Source: Candidatus Brocadia sapporoensis
GTDB lineage: Bacteria > Planctomycetota > Brocadiia > Brocadiales > Brocadiaceae
Assembly (NCBI RefSeq): GCF_001753675.2
Contig: NZ_MJUW02000122.1
Coordinates: forward strand, 1-64,000
Length of the DNA: 64,000 nucleotides
Direction of reading: 5' to 3'
In this document: piece after piece, positions 36,830 through 44,130 of the stretch
Numbering within the stretch: position 1 is the first letter of the stretch
How the letters are laid out: the number at the start of each line of letters is the position of its first letter
The notes under the pieces: model-generated
Told to the model about the DNA's origin: nothing
The model's input: the letters and a program-made list of their open reading frames with translations, nothing else
Databases searched by the model: none
Made by a program: the position numbers and the translations under genes

Positions 36830-37357
36830 CTATTTAGTCGATTCTCGAAGCAACAAACCTATGTTAAACATTTCGTTATTGGATATAAAAGGTGTCATGA
36901 GCCACGGGTCTTTACTAAAACAAGAAAGCGTAGTGTCCGCTACAGCAGAATGGTTATTTACTGCAGTGACAGAGAGACCTTCCCCTGCAATAACCATTGG
37001 GATAGAAAGATGCATATCACCGTGTTGAGCCGCCAGTTTTGTCTTTACATTTCCTGCAATCATATTTGATACCTCACCGATTGCATCTTTAACCTCGTTC
37101 GTAAATTCGGTCAGTTCTGTCATCAGCATAGTTGATGCAATTTTTAATGCGAATTTTTTTGAACAGAACAAGGCAATAACCCCGTGATATCTACCAGTAA
37201 AACTCACCATGCCGATAACATCTGTTCTTATTTGTGTATCATCTACTAAGATTGCATCATCGTACTTTAAATCCATCAGAATCATCGTTTCGAATAATGT
37301 TTTAGTAGCATCAGCAATATCTGCGGCAATGCTTTCCATCAAGCTTTCTAACGCCAT
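36830..37357 (-). CDS. cheX: CheX-family protein
   Basis: A 175-residue protein with a good ribosome site (AGAGGAGAGAAC). The phosphatase helix is EVKDAIGEVSNMIAGNVKTK with the ExxN motif, followed by the expected hydrophobic region MHLSIPMVIAGEG. CheX dephosphorylates CheY-P. It lies between the proximal cheY and the CheX-like response regulator. The final part of the protein (TTLSCFSKDPWLMTPFISNN) is divergent. Confidence 0.88.
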   Translation of the reverse strand: MALESLMESIAADIADATKTLFETMILMDLKYDDAILVDDTQIRTDVIGMVSFTGRYHGVIALFCSKKFALKIASTMLMTELTEFTNEVKDAIGEVSNMIAGNVKTKLAAQHGDMHLSIPMVIAGEGLSVTAVNNHSAVADTTLSCFSKDPWLMTPFISNNEMFNIGLLLRESTK

Positions 37358-37414
37358 GGTATGTTCTCTCCTCTTTACATTGAATTTGTGAATTTCACAA
37401 AGGGGATATAACCG

Positions 37415-37792
37415 CTATTTTACGAGTAAATAATTCCCTAATTTAGTCTTTAATTGATCCGGGGTGAACGGTTTTGTCAGATAACCATTGGCGCCGCTGT
37501 TTTTGGCCTCTTCAATCCTTGTCTCACTGCTTTCCGTGGTTATCATTACAACAGGAATATTACTCTTTAGCCCTGATCCCCTGAGGGCTTTAACAAAATC
37601 TATTCCTGTCATATTTGGCATATTCCAGTCACACAGGATCAAATCAATATTACTGGAAGCAGCTTTTTCCAGCCCTTCCTTTCCATCGCCAGCTTCAACA
37701 AATTCGTCAATCAAGAAACCAGACTGCTGAATAATCCTTTGAATCATCTTTCTCATGACAGCAGAATCATCGATTATCAATACTTTTGGCAT
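37415..37792 (-). CDS. cheY: Response regulator CheY (second copy)
   Basis: About 125 residues from ATG at 37792, set by GGAGG seven bases upstream. Receiver motifs: KVLIIDDSAVMRKMIQRII, phosphoacceptor Asp in LILCDWNMPNMTG, Thr in VVMITTESSE and Lys in GYLTKPFTPDQ. This pattern is the CheY form seen next to CheA. The 5' end lies inside the upstream HTH gene (26-base overlap). It is the first chemotaxis gene of the locus. Confidence 0.95.
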   Translation of the reverse strand: MPKVLIIDDSAVMRKMIQRIIQQSGFLIDEFVEAGDGKEGLEKAASSNIDLILCDWNMPNMTGIDFVKALRGSGLKSNIPVVMITTESSETRIEEAKNSGANGYLTKPFTPDQLKTKLGNYLLVK

Positions 37793-37997
37793 GTGCTGTA
37801 CCTCCATTTTCATTGAAGTTGTTTATTTCACTTTTTTCTTGTATCCACTGATCGATTTTAGACCGCTCAAATCGCCACATATTCATTATCCTAAATGATG
37901 GGATTGTTCCTTCTTTCACCAATTTATATACCGTGCGTGGACTTATTTTAAGATACTCTGCGACTTGTTTTATTGTCATGATGTTCGGATTGTGCAT
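37767..37997 (-). CDS. Excisionase-like HTH DNA-binding protein
   Basis: A 76-residue protein of the helix-turn-helix 17 (MerR-like/excisionase) type: MTIKQVAEYLKISPRTVYKL, then KEGTIPSFRIMNMWRFERSK and a helical end. This family binds DNA as a small regulator or excisionase. Its 3' end overlaps the start region of cheY, so it is the first gene of the chemotaxis transcript and is a candidate regulator of it. An alternative origin as a leftover from a mobile element is possible. Confidence 0.85.
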   Translation of the reverse strand: MHNPNIMTIKQVAEYLKISPRTVYKLVKEGTIPSFRIMNMWRFERSKIDQWIQEKSEINNFNENGGTAHAKSIDNR

Positions 37998-38490
37998 AGA
38001 TGTTAACCTTTTTGCATATAGTGTCTTTTTATTGCATTAATTACCTTGGATTATCGGAATAATAAAAAAATAATTTAGCTCGAATTCCATATTTCAAAAG
38101 GACAGTATGAGAGTTGAATCAGTACAAGCAATGTTGTGTAGTATAAGATTTTATGACTGATTTTTTATGAAATATGGTTTTTGCTATTGCGCATGAAGAA
38201 TAAAAATATACTTGGAGGAAGAAATTTACTATTGCATGGGTAACAAAAAGAGGAACATTCCGCTTCATAATATTACTCTGTAAAAGTTTCTTTTTTGGGG
38301 AAGTATGTAGGCGACATTTTTCAGAGGCATTGGAAAGTCTTTCTTTTTGAGTTTGGGAGACATCCCTAAAATACGATATCCCTTTTTGGCAACTTTATAT
38401 CTACCCGAACGGTGACTATTCAGCGAAAAAACAAGGGTAAAAAGCCTGTGCTATAATAGTCGCAGTAGATAAATGAGTGGCTCATTATAA

Positions 38491-38750
38491 AGGCGGGAAC
38501 CATTAACGATAAACAATATAGACATAGAGGTAACGCTCCAAAAAGCAGAGAAACTTCTTTCTGAAGAGAAAGGCATGGCGCCAGCCATGAGGTCAATGGT
38601 AGAGTTGTTGGTATTACTGATAACGCTGCTAGCGGGTCGTTTAAACCGGAACAGCCGCAAGTCTTTCTCAGGCGATCCGAACCGCAGGAAAGAGAGCAAG
38701 TCAAAAGACGAGAGGAAGGCTGGGGGGACAAAAGGGTCATGAGTGGGTAA
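38491..38750 (+). pseudogene. IS66-family transposase, N-terminal fragment
   Basis: The plus strand reads NIDIEVTLQKAEKLLSEEKG, then MVELLVLLITLLAGRLNRNS, RKSFSGDPNRR and ERKAGGTKG, the start of an IS66 TnpC protein (coiled coil, RLNxNSxNSSKPPSSDP-type linker, GGQKGH). An extra G in the GGTKGH region shifts the frame to an early stop; removing it restores GHEWVTL. The catalytic domain is missing. No start codon is clear. Confidence 0.65.
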
Positions 38751-38751
38751 C

Positions 38752-38804
38752 GCTAGTCCTAAAACAAGCGAGGTTTTTTAAACCTCGCTTGTTTTAGGAC
38801 TAGC
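38752..38804. repeat. Perfect palindrome with 25-bp arms
   Basis: GCTAGTCCTAAAACAAGCGA plus GGTTT, loop TTT, then AAACC plus TCGCTTGTTTTAGGACTAGC: every base of the two arms pairs. It lies exactly where the IS66 fragment breaks off. It could be a miniature element, an origin-like cruciform or a strong hairpin in RNA. Confidence 0.75.
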
Positions 38805-38913
38805 AGGTGGTACAAGATTCGAAGGAAGTGATGCCGTGAAAATAAAGGACAAAGGAAAGGGCGGTGCCAATAACCATGGAAAAAGAAGCACCATTAAATG
38901 AAACCGTTTTTAA

Positions 38914-38951
38914 AGTAAAAAAGGGAGGCTTTTTGGCCTCCCTTTTTTACT
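38914..38951. terminator. Bidirectional factor-independent terminator
   Basis: AGTAAAAAAGGGAGGC, loop TTTTTG, GCCTCCCTTTTTTACT: a GC-rich stem flanked by A and T runs on both sides, so it can end transcription in both directions. It separates the chemotaxis locus and IS scrap from the Fe-S protein gene. Confidence 0.75.
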
Positions 38952-39023
38952 TCATCTTTGCTACAATCATCCTTAGTAACAAACGAAATTTTTAACAATA
39001 AAACTATCATAACGAGGAAATAG

Positions 39024-40250
39024 ATGCTTACTAAGGAGTGGCAAACCGAAATTCATAAATGTGCAAAATGCGGCAAATGCCGGTCAATCTGTCCCGTCTT
39101 TATCGAAACGGGCAAGGAGTCCATGGTGGCACGTGGCCGTATAAGCCTGGCCGATGCGTTACGAAACGGTGAAATTTTTCACACCGAACTCCTAAGGGAA
39201 TATCTTCTTTCGTGCAAGAAATGCCTCCGATGCTCTCATATCTGCCCCTCGGGTGTTGATTATGATTTCATTATCCAAACTATGTTGGATGATCTGGCAA
39301 ACAACATCGGAATATGGTTAATACCGCGGATTGTATTCAGTATATTTTTAACCAGAAGGGGCATCTTTAATCTGCTTTTAAAAATAGCCAGTGTCTTTCA
39401 ACGGTTAGTTCCTTTAAAACGTCATGGCACTATGAGGCATCTGCCTTTCATGTTTATGGGTGGTAGATGGATTCCACCTTTGGCAAAAAAGCCGGTACTC
39501 AAAAAATATCGAGGTATGAAGACGATAAAACATCCTAAAATGAAGGTGGGGTTTTATGTGGGCTGCCTCATCAATTATGTTTACACCGATATTGCCGATG
39601 CAGTAATTGATGTGTTAAACCATTTTGAGATAGAAGTTGTTGTCCCCCAGGGCCAATTGTGCTGCGGCATTCCCGCAAGATCATTGGGGGACGTTAAAAC
39701 GGCACGACGATTAGCGGAAGTGAACGTTGCGGTATTTGAAAAGGCTGGCGTTGATTTTATTATCAATGCATGCGCCACGTGCGGAAGAACTCTGAAGAAG
39801 GACTACCCGCGCATTCTCGGTGAGCAGTGTCTGAAATTTTCCAACAAAGTATACGATATTACCGAGTTTATTGAGCAATATTGCAATTATACAACAAAAC
39901 TACAAAATACCAGGGTCGCCTACCACGACCCCTGTCACTTGTACTGGGGCCAAAATATTTCAAAGCCGCCCAGAGATATTTTGAGGCGTTCTGCTGTATT
40001 CCAAGAAATGGAAAATCCGGAACGATGCTGCGGCGGAGGTGGAGTATTCAATTTATTACACTATGATCTCTCAAAAAAGATCGGGGAGTACAAAGCAACG
40101 GCCATTGAAAAAAGCGGTGCAGAGATCGTAGCAACAGGTTGTCCCGGATGCCGGCTCCAAATCGAAGATCTTCTTGCAGCAAGGAACTCTCCGGTTAAAT
40201 GTACACATACGATACAGGTTTTACGGGATGCTATACTGCCACCGCCATGA
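39024..40250 (+). CDS. (Fe-S)-binding oxidoreductase, GlcF/CCG type
   Basis: A 408-residue protein resembling the iron-sulfur subunit of glycolate oxidase. Two ferredoxin-type 4Fe-4S motifs are at the N-terminus (CAKCGKCRSICPVF and CKKCLRCSHICPSGVDY), followed by two CCG domains (CCGIPARSLGD with CATCGRTLKKDYP, then CCGGGGVFNL with GCPGCRLQIEDLL) that bind a further cluster. It probably transfers electrons from a 2-hydroxyacid dehydrogenase or heterodisulfide-type partner; no such partner (glcD, glcE) is adjacent, so the substrate is unknown. GAGGAAA before the ATG fits a ribosome site. Confidence 0.88.
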   Translation: MLTKEWQTEIHKCAKCGKCRSICPVFIETGKESMVARGRISLADALRNGEIFHTELLREYLLSCKKCLRCSHICPSGVDYDFIIQTMLDDLANNIGIWLIPRIVFSIFLTRRGIFNLLLKIASVFQRLVPLKRHGTMRHLPFMFMGGRWIPPLAKKPVLKKYRGMKTIKHPKMKVGFYVGCLINYVYTDIADAVIDVLNHFEIEVVVPQGQLCCGIPARSLGDVKTARRLAEVNVAVFEKAGVDFIINACATCGRTLKKDYPRILGEQCLKFSNKVYDITEFIEQYCNYTTKLQNTRVAYHDPCHLYWGQNISKPPRDILRRSAVFQEMENPERCCGGGGVFNLLHYDLSKKIGEYKATAIEKSGAEIVATGCPGCRLQIEDLLAARNSPVKCTHTIQVLRDAILPPP

Positions 40251-40282
40251 TATTTTGGCACTATCTGCCAGTGAGAGGATAT

Positions 40283-41305
40283 TTAACCAGCGGTCTGACA
40301 TAACAACATCTCGGCAATCTGGATAGCGTTCAGTGCGGCGCCTTTTCGAAGATTATCGCTCACAACCCATAGGTTAATTCCGTTCGCAATGGATTCGTCC
40401 TCGCGAATACGTCCGACAAAAACATCGTCTTTCCCCACGGCGTTTGTTGCGAGAGGGTATACCTGATTTGCAGGATCGTCCATCAAAGTAACTCCCGGTG
40501 CCTTTGAGAAAAGTCTTTTTACTTCTGCTGCGGTAATTTTTTTTTCCGTTTCCACATTTACCGATTCGCTATGACCGCGAACAACAGGTACCCGAACGGT
40601 AGTGGCAGTCACTCTGATGCTGTTATCGCCCATAATCTTTTTCGTTTCATTTATCATCTTCAACTCTTCGGATGTGTACCCATTGGACAGGAAAGCATTG
40701 TTTTGAGGAATCTGCGGCAATACGTTAAAGGCAATCTGATGGGGAAACAAATATCTTTTAAAGCCTTCCTTGCCGGAGAGAACGCTCATTGTCTCCTTCT
40801 GAAGCTCGTCTATTGCTTTCAGCCCGGCGCCGGACACCGCCTGATATGTCGAAACAACGATCCTCTTTATCCTTGCAGCATCATGGATTGGTTTTAAGGC
40901 AACCACCATCTGAATGGTGGAGCAATTAGGGTTGGCAATCACACCATGATGTTTTGCAATCTCCTGAGGATTCACTTCAGGCACTACCAATGGCACGTCG
41001 TCATCCATCCGGAAGGCGCTGGAATTGTCCACGCAAACAGCACCACTCTCAATTGCATAAGGTACGTATTCCCTGCTGATGCTTGCCCCCGCGCTAAAAA
41101 GGGCGATCTTTATGCCTTGAAACGAATGCTTCGACAGTTCCTGTACGGTATAATCAGCTCCGCGAAACTGCATTTTTTTTCCGGCAGAACGTCTTGATGC
41201 TAATAATCTCAACTCTTTAATCGGGAATTTTCTCGTCTCCAGTATTCTGAGAAATTCCTCACCTACGGCTCCTGTTGCACCAACCACCGCTATATTTACC
41301 GCCAT
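40283..41305 (-). CDS. asd: Aspartate-semialdehyde dehydrogenase
   Basis: A 340-residue NADPH-dependent enzyme that reduces aspartyl phosphate to the semialdehyde, supplying lysine, diaminopimelate, threonine and methionine. N-terminal nucleotide loop VAVVGATGAVGEEFL-like (IAVVGATGAVGEEF), the catalytic Cys in VIANPNCSTIQMVVALKPIH, and the active-site His region RVPVVRGHSESVNVETE. Length is normal. It is convergent with the Fe-S protein gene with 32 bases between stops, and 93 bases upstream of it on the same strand lies the RNase HII-like gene. Confidence 0.96.
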   Translation of the reverse strand: MAVNIAVVGATGAVGEEFLRILETRKFPIKELRLLASRRSAGKKMQFRGADYTVQELSKHSFQGIKIALFSAGASISREYVPYAIESGAVCVDNSSAFRMDDDVPLVVPEVNPQEIAKHHGVIANPNCSTIQMVVALKPIHDAARIKRIVVSTYQAVSGAGLKAIDELQKETMSVLSGKEGFKRYLFPHQIAFNVLPQIPQNNAFLSNGYTSEELKMINETKKIMGDNSIRVTATTVRVPVVRGHSESVNVETEKKITAAEVKRLFSKAPGVTLMDDPANQVYPLATNAVGKDDVFVGRIREDESIANGINLWVVSDNLRKGAALNAIQIAEMLLCQTAG

Positions 41306-41398
41306 TTTTCCTACAACTCCTTCCGTTGTTAAAAAACATCAGAGTAGCTACCAGTATGAAGCCTGAGTTACTGACGTTTATCACTAAAAGTGACTTAA

Positions 41399-42364
41399 TT
41401 ATTTGATACGTATGAGAATATCATCCTGAATTTTTTCCCTCTGTCTGATATGTGCTATTTGCGCTAAAAATCGCTGTGCATCACTATAATACCCTGCTGT
41501 GGGTTTCAAACCAGGTATAAATTGAAGCCAATATTGATTTTCCAACCGCACAAACAACTCCCGAAGATATTTGCTGAACATCGAAGCAAGGGCTACGGTC
41601 ATACACCTGTCTTCGCCCTTTTCTATGAAGGAAATCGTCATCTTCTTCTGTGCGGTTTTCACCTCGTATGTTGAAATTTTGTCTTCCTCCTTTAAAACAC
41701 GTATATCGGCAATCGATAATTGCTCTTGTAGTAAATTGGTATAGGTATTTCGACCCCCTTGTTTATCAACAATCAAACGAATATGGTCGTTGCTTAAATT
41801 CCAAAGCCGGGAAACAAGTGCAGCGCTCGCCTTAAACAAGACAATAGACTTATTCCGCAACAGCTTTACCTGTTCGTTAAATTCCCTCACCGCAACAACA
41901 CAACTGCTTGAGTGAAAAAACCTCACATCGCGCTTGCAAAAAGTGTGGTTTAAAGAATCAGCACTATTTAAGACAACCACACGATTTGTGGTTAAAGGTA
42001 ATGAAAAATCTTTTCCTGTATACCATGGGTATTGGTCAAAGATTCCGATATCATTGCACGACAGGCTGCCAAGCAATTGATAAAAGGACGTGATATTTAA
42101 ACCCTTTGATTCAAGGAATGAAAGAACACCGACTTCCAATGGTTTTAAGCCTAAGCCATGATGTGAACGATATAGTTTCTTACTATCCCGAACAGCGATC
42201 CGCTGGTTCCTGCTCTTGAGATCGTTTGAAATAGCATCTCTCAAGATTTCCCACAGAGAGAGATTAATCATTTCGTCCGGCACAGAAAAAGCAACTATAG
42301 AAGTCACCATTGGTCCAAGTACCGGGCCATATCCGGACTCATCAATGCCTGCTATGATGGCCAT
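41399..42364 (-). CDS. Divergent RNase HII/HIII-like protein
   Basis: A 321-residue protein with RNase H2-fold signatures: AGIDESGYGPVLGPMV holds the DE pair (D8, E9), AVRDSKKLYRSHHGLG matches the DSKKL motif (D60), IRLIVDKQGGRNTY would supply a third acidic residue and MTVALASMFSKYLREL the last motif (A-S-[IM]-x-[AS]-K). It is about 100 residues longer than RNase HII, with an insert (residues about 70-180) and no TBP-like N-terminal domain as in HIII. It may remove RNA from RNA-DNA hybrids, but substrate and activity are unproven. No standard rnhB is in the window. Confidence 0.72.
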   Translation of the reverse strand: MAIIAGIDESGYGPVLGPMVTSIVAFSVPDEMINLSLWEILRDAISNDLKSRNQRIAVRDSKKLYRSHHGLGLKPLEVGVLSFLESKGLNITSFYQLLGSLSCNDIGIFDQYPWYTGKDFSLPLTTNRVVVLNSADSLNHTFCKRDVRFFHSSSCVVAVREFNEQVKLLRNKSIVLFKASAALVSRLWNLSNDHIRLIVDKQGGRNTYTNLLQEQLSIADIRVLKEEDKISTYEVKTAQKKMTISFIEKGEDRCMTVALASMFSKYLRELFVRLENQYWLQFIPGLKPTAGYYSDAQRFLAQIAHIRQREKIQDDILIRIK

Positions 42365-43254
42365 ATCATGATATAATTAATCATAACCGCAACAAAACCA
42401 CAACCAAATACTCCCCGTTAAGAGGGGCGAAGGAGGGTATAAAAAATTTGCAAAAAAGATTTTACAAAGACGTGTTGATAAGTAGCGCATTGCCAAGATA
42501 GAAGATACTTTTTTTGTAAGTACCAAAACCTTAAGCTTACCATCCACACTAATTCCAGATCCAACAGCAGTTCCGTTATGTGCAACACACAGACATGATA
42601 TTGTAATAGTTCCGGATGTACGTTAAACGCAAAATCTATCCTGGAGGTAAGATAAAATTTCCCTTCCCAATGAAAAATGGCCAGGATAGTGGTAGCTACC
42701 TTTTCTTTAATGCCTAAGTCTCGGCTGACGATCGACGCTGCCTTTCCTGTGGGAAGGGCGGGAATAGTTTTAACGGGGATATGTGGTTCAAAACAGCTTG
42801 CCGGCGTGGTTGTAGACCATCCTTTAGCAGGAGGATGTTTCAGCAAGTCCTCCAGAAAGAAATTTAGTAACATTTTACTGCTCTTCCCACTTGATACTGA
42901 AATTTTTCAAAACTGTCTTTTCTCACTCTGCAAGAGCAATTCTTTGGCCTTTATTTGCAGAAACAGGAAGCCTTTCCCGCCATCAGAGTATTGAAACCAA
43001 GAATTATCATCAAAGATACAGCTGCTCGTGTCCAATATTTTTTAATGATCCTTTTCCTTTTTTTCGATGAGATTCAACAAAGAAAGAGTCATTTAAAATA
43101 TTTTTTTACTCATTGTCAATAAAAAATCTTTTGATGAACAAACAAAATCCCATGCCTTTTGAAAGAATATTGATATTTATGATTGCATTTGGTAGATTGA
43201 ACGATAAATCTTTATGTCTTGGTTTGAAAAAATTCATGAAAGGAGATGTAAATT
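42365..43254. other. Intergenic region with uncertain frames
   Basis: A 151-codon minus frame (42418-42873) and an opposing 105-codon plus frame (42677-42994) overlap. I do not recognise either; the minus frame has a GGGAAGAG-like ribosome site and could be a hypothetical gene. A short family C fragment (CCCCGTTAAGAGGGG) lies at 42414-42428. The sequence 42995-43230 is AT-rich and likely includes the promoter of the small gene at 43255. Confidence 0.3.
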
Positions 43255-43458
43255 ATGAATTTAACGGAAGCGATTGACATGGTAGCGAAAGACGAACGGG
43301 ATTTACAGTCAAAATACACGAAACTCGCGGATGGGGAAACAGACCCATTCGTAAAGGCATTTTTAAACAGAATTGTCAAAGATGCGATCAAGCACGAAAA
43401 AAAAATCTATAAAAAATACGAAAAAGTTATGGCTACTTTAAATAAGAAAACGTATTAA
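43255..43458 (+). CDS. Small helical protein, 67 residues
   Basis: Begins with AAAGGAGATGTAAATT before the ATG, an excellent ribosome site. The protein is highly charged and almost entirely helical (MNLTEAIDMVAKDERDLQSK, then FLNRIVKDAIKHEKKIYKKY), with EAID-KDE and KHE spacing reminiscent of ferritin/rubrerythrin-like helices but too few ligands in 67 residues to make a di-iron site alone; a dimer could. A terminator follows, so it is a single-gene transcript. Function unknown. Confidence 0.8.
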   Translation: MNLTEAIDMVAKDERDLQSKYTKLADGETDPFVKAFLNRIVKDAIKHEKKIYKKYEKVMATLNKKTY

Positions 43459-43493
43459 GCGCCTTTTTATAATAACCTGTTGAACCAAAGCAG

Positions 43494-43528
43494 AAAACCC
43501 CAATATCTTATGCAGATACTGGGGTTTT
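43494..43528 (+). terminator. Factor-independent terminator
   Basis: AAAACCCCAATATCT, loop TATGC, AGATACTGGGGTTTT: one mismatch in the stem, with the T run at the end of the stem. It lies 36 bases after the stop of the small helical protein gene. Confidence 0.65.
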
Positions 43529-43628
43529 GATGTCGCAATTATAATTTAATGACAACTCCATATTTTTATGCGTCAGCCGGCCGAAATGATTTTCGTTATA
43601 ATATAAGAGTGTGCTTTTTTAATAAATT

Positions 43629-43829
43629 TTATAATTTGACGACTTTTGCAGCCTTGTAGCCCTTCTGGTCTTTAATGACTTCAAATTCGACCTTGTCTCC
43701 CTCCGCAAGAGTTCTAAAACCCTCGCCTTGAATAGCAGTTTGATGTACGAATACATCTTGACCGTTATCCTGGGAAATAAAACCAAATCCTTTTTTGTCA
43801 TTGAACCATTTTACTGTCCCTGTTGCCAT
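43629..43829 (-). CDS. Cold-shock domain protein
   Basis: A 66-residue single-domain protein of the CspA family. RNP1 is KGFGFISQ and RNP2 is DVFVHQTAI; it begins [18 protein letters not shown]. It binds single-stranded nucleic acids as an RNA chaperone or antiterminator. GAGGGGGTGA upstream of the ATG is a strong ribosome site. A hairpin with a T run lies in its leader (43862-43905), suggesting attenuation. Confidence 0.96.
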   Translation of the reverse strand: MATGTVKWFNDKKGFGFISQDNGQDVFVHQTAIQGEGFRTLAEGDKVEFEVIKDQKGYKAAKVVKL

Positions 43830-43861
43830 TCAAAAATCACCCCCTCTCATTTTAAAAAATT

Positions 43862-43905
43862 CAAAAAAACAGAAAGACTACGAGGTTCTATCGCTTGTAG
43901 TCTTT
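43862..43905 (-). terminator. Hairpin with T run in the cold-shock gene leader
   Basis: On the minus strand AAAGACTAC...GTAGTCTTT (nine-base perfect arms, 15-base loop) is followed by CTGTTTTTTTG, about 35 bases before the cold-shock start codon. No minus-strand gene is upstream, so it is probably an attenuator of the cold-shock transcript or a fold that is temperature-sensitive. The remaining sequence to 44130 has no other feature. Confidence 0.5.
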
Positions 43906-44130
43906 ATTGTACCTAGAAACGACTTTACAAAACTGCTAACCAACGTAACAAAATGCTATCAAACAATAATTGTCAAATCAAGAGAAATAATAGAGATGTC
44001 GTGGAATATGGTATGATAAAATTTATTTGAATTTCTGTTGGGTGTTTGTTACACTCCAGCATCCAAACAAAGAGTTTATCGGTTTATTAGAATGCATTTT
44101 TTATGCAATGTATGGAGGTTTAACAATAAA

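Larger units (their letters stand above)
37998..39023. other. Accessory gap with IS scrap and palindromes
   Basis: The segment 37998-38490 shows no gene; it is AT-rich and probably contains the chemotaxis promoter. The remainder holds an IS66-like scrap, a perfect palindrome and a terminator, listed separately. Minus-strand frames at 38420-38740 are shadows of the transposase scrap. Confidence 0.5.

Noticed and set aside
38420-38740. Minus-strand 106-codon frame
   Set aside because: It is the complement of a sequence that clearly encodes an IS66 N-terminus on the plus strand.
42418-42994. Two opposing hypothetical genes
   Set aside because: They overlap on opposite strands and I cannot decide for either; reported only as an uncertain region.
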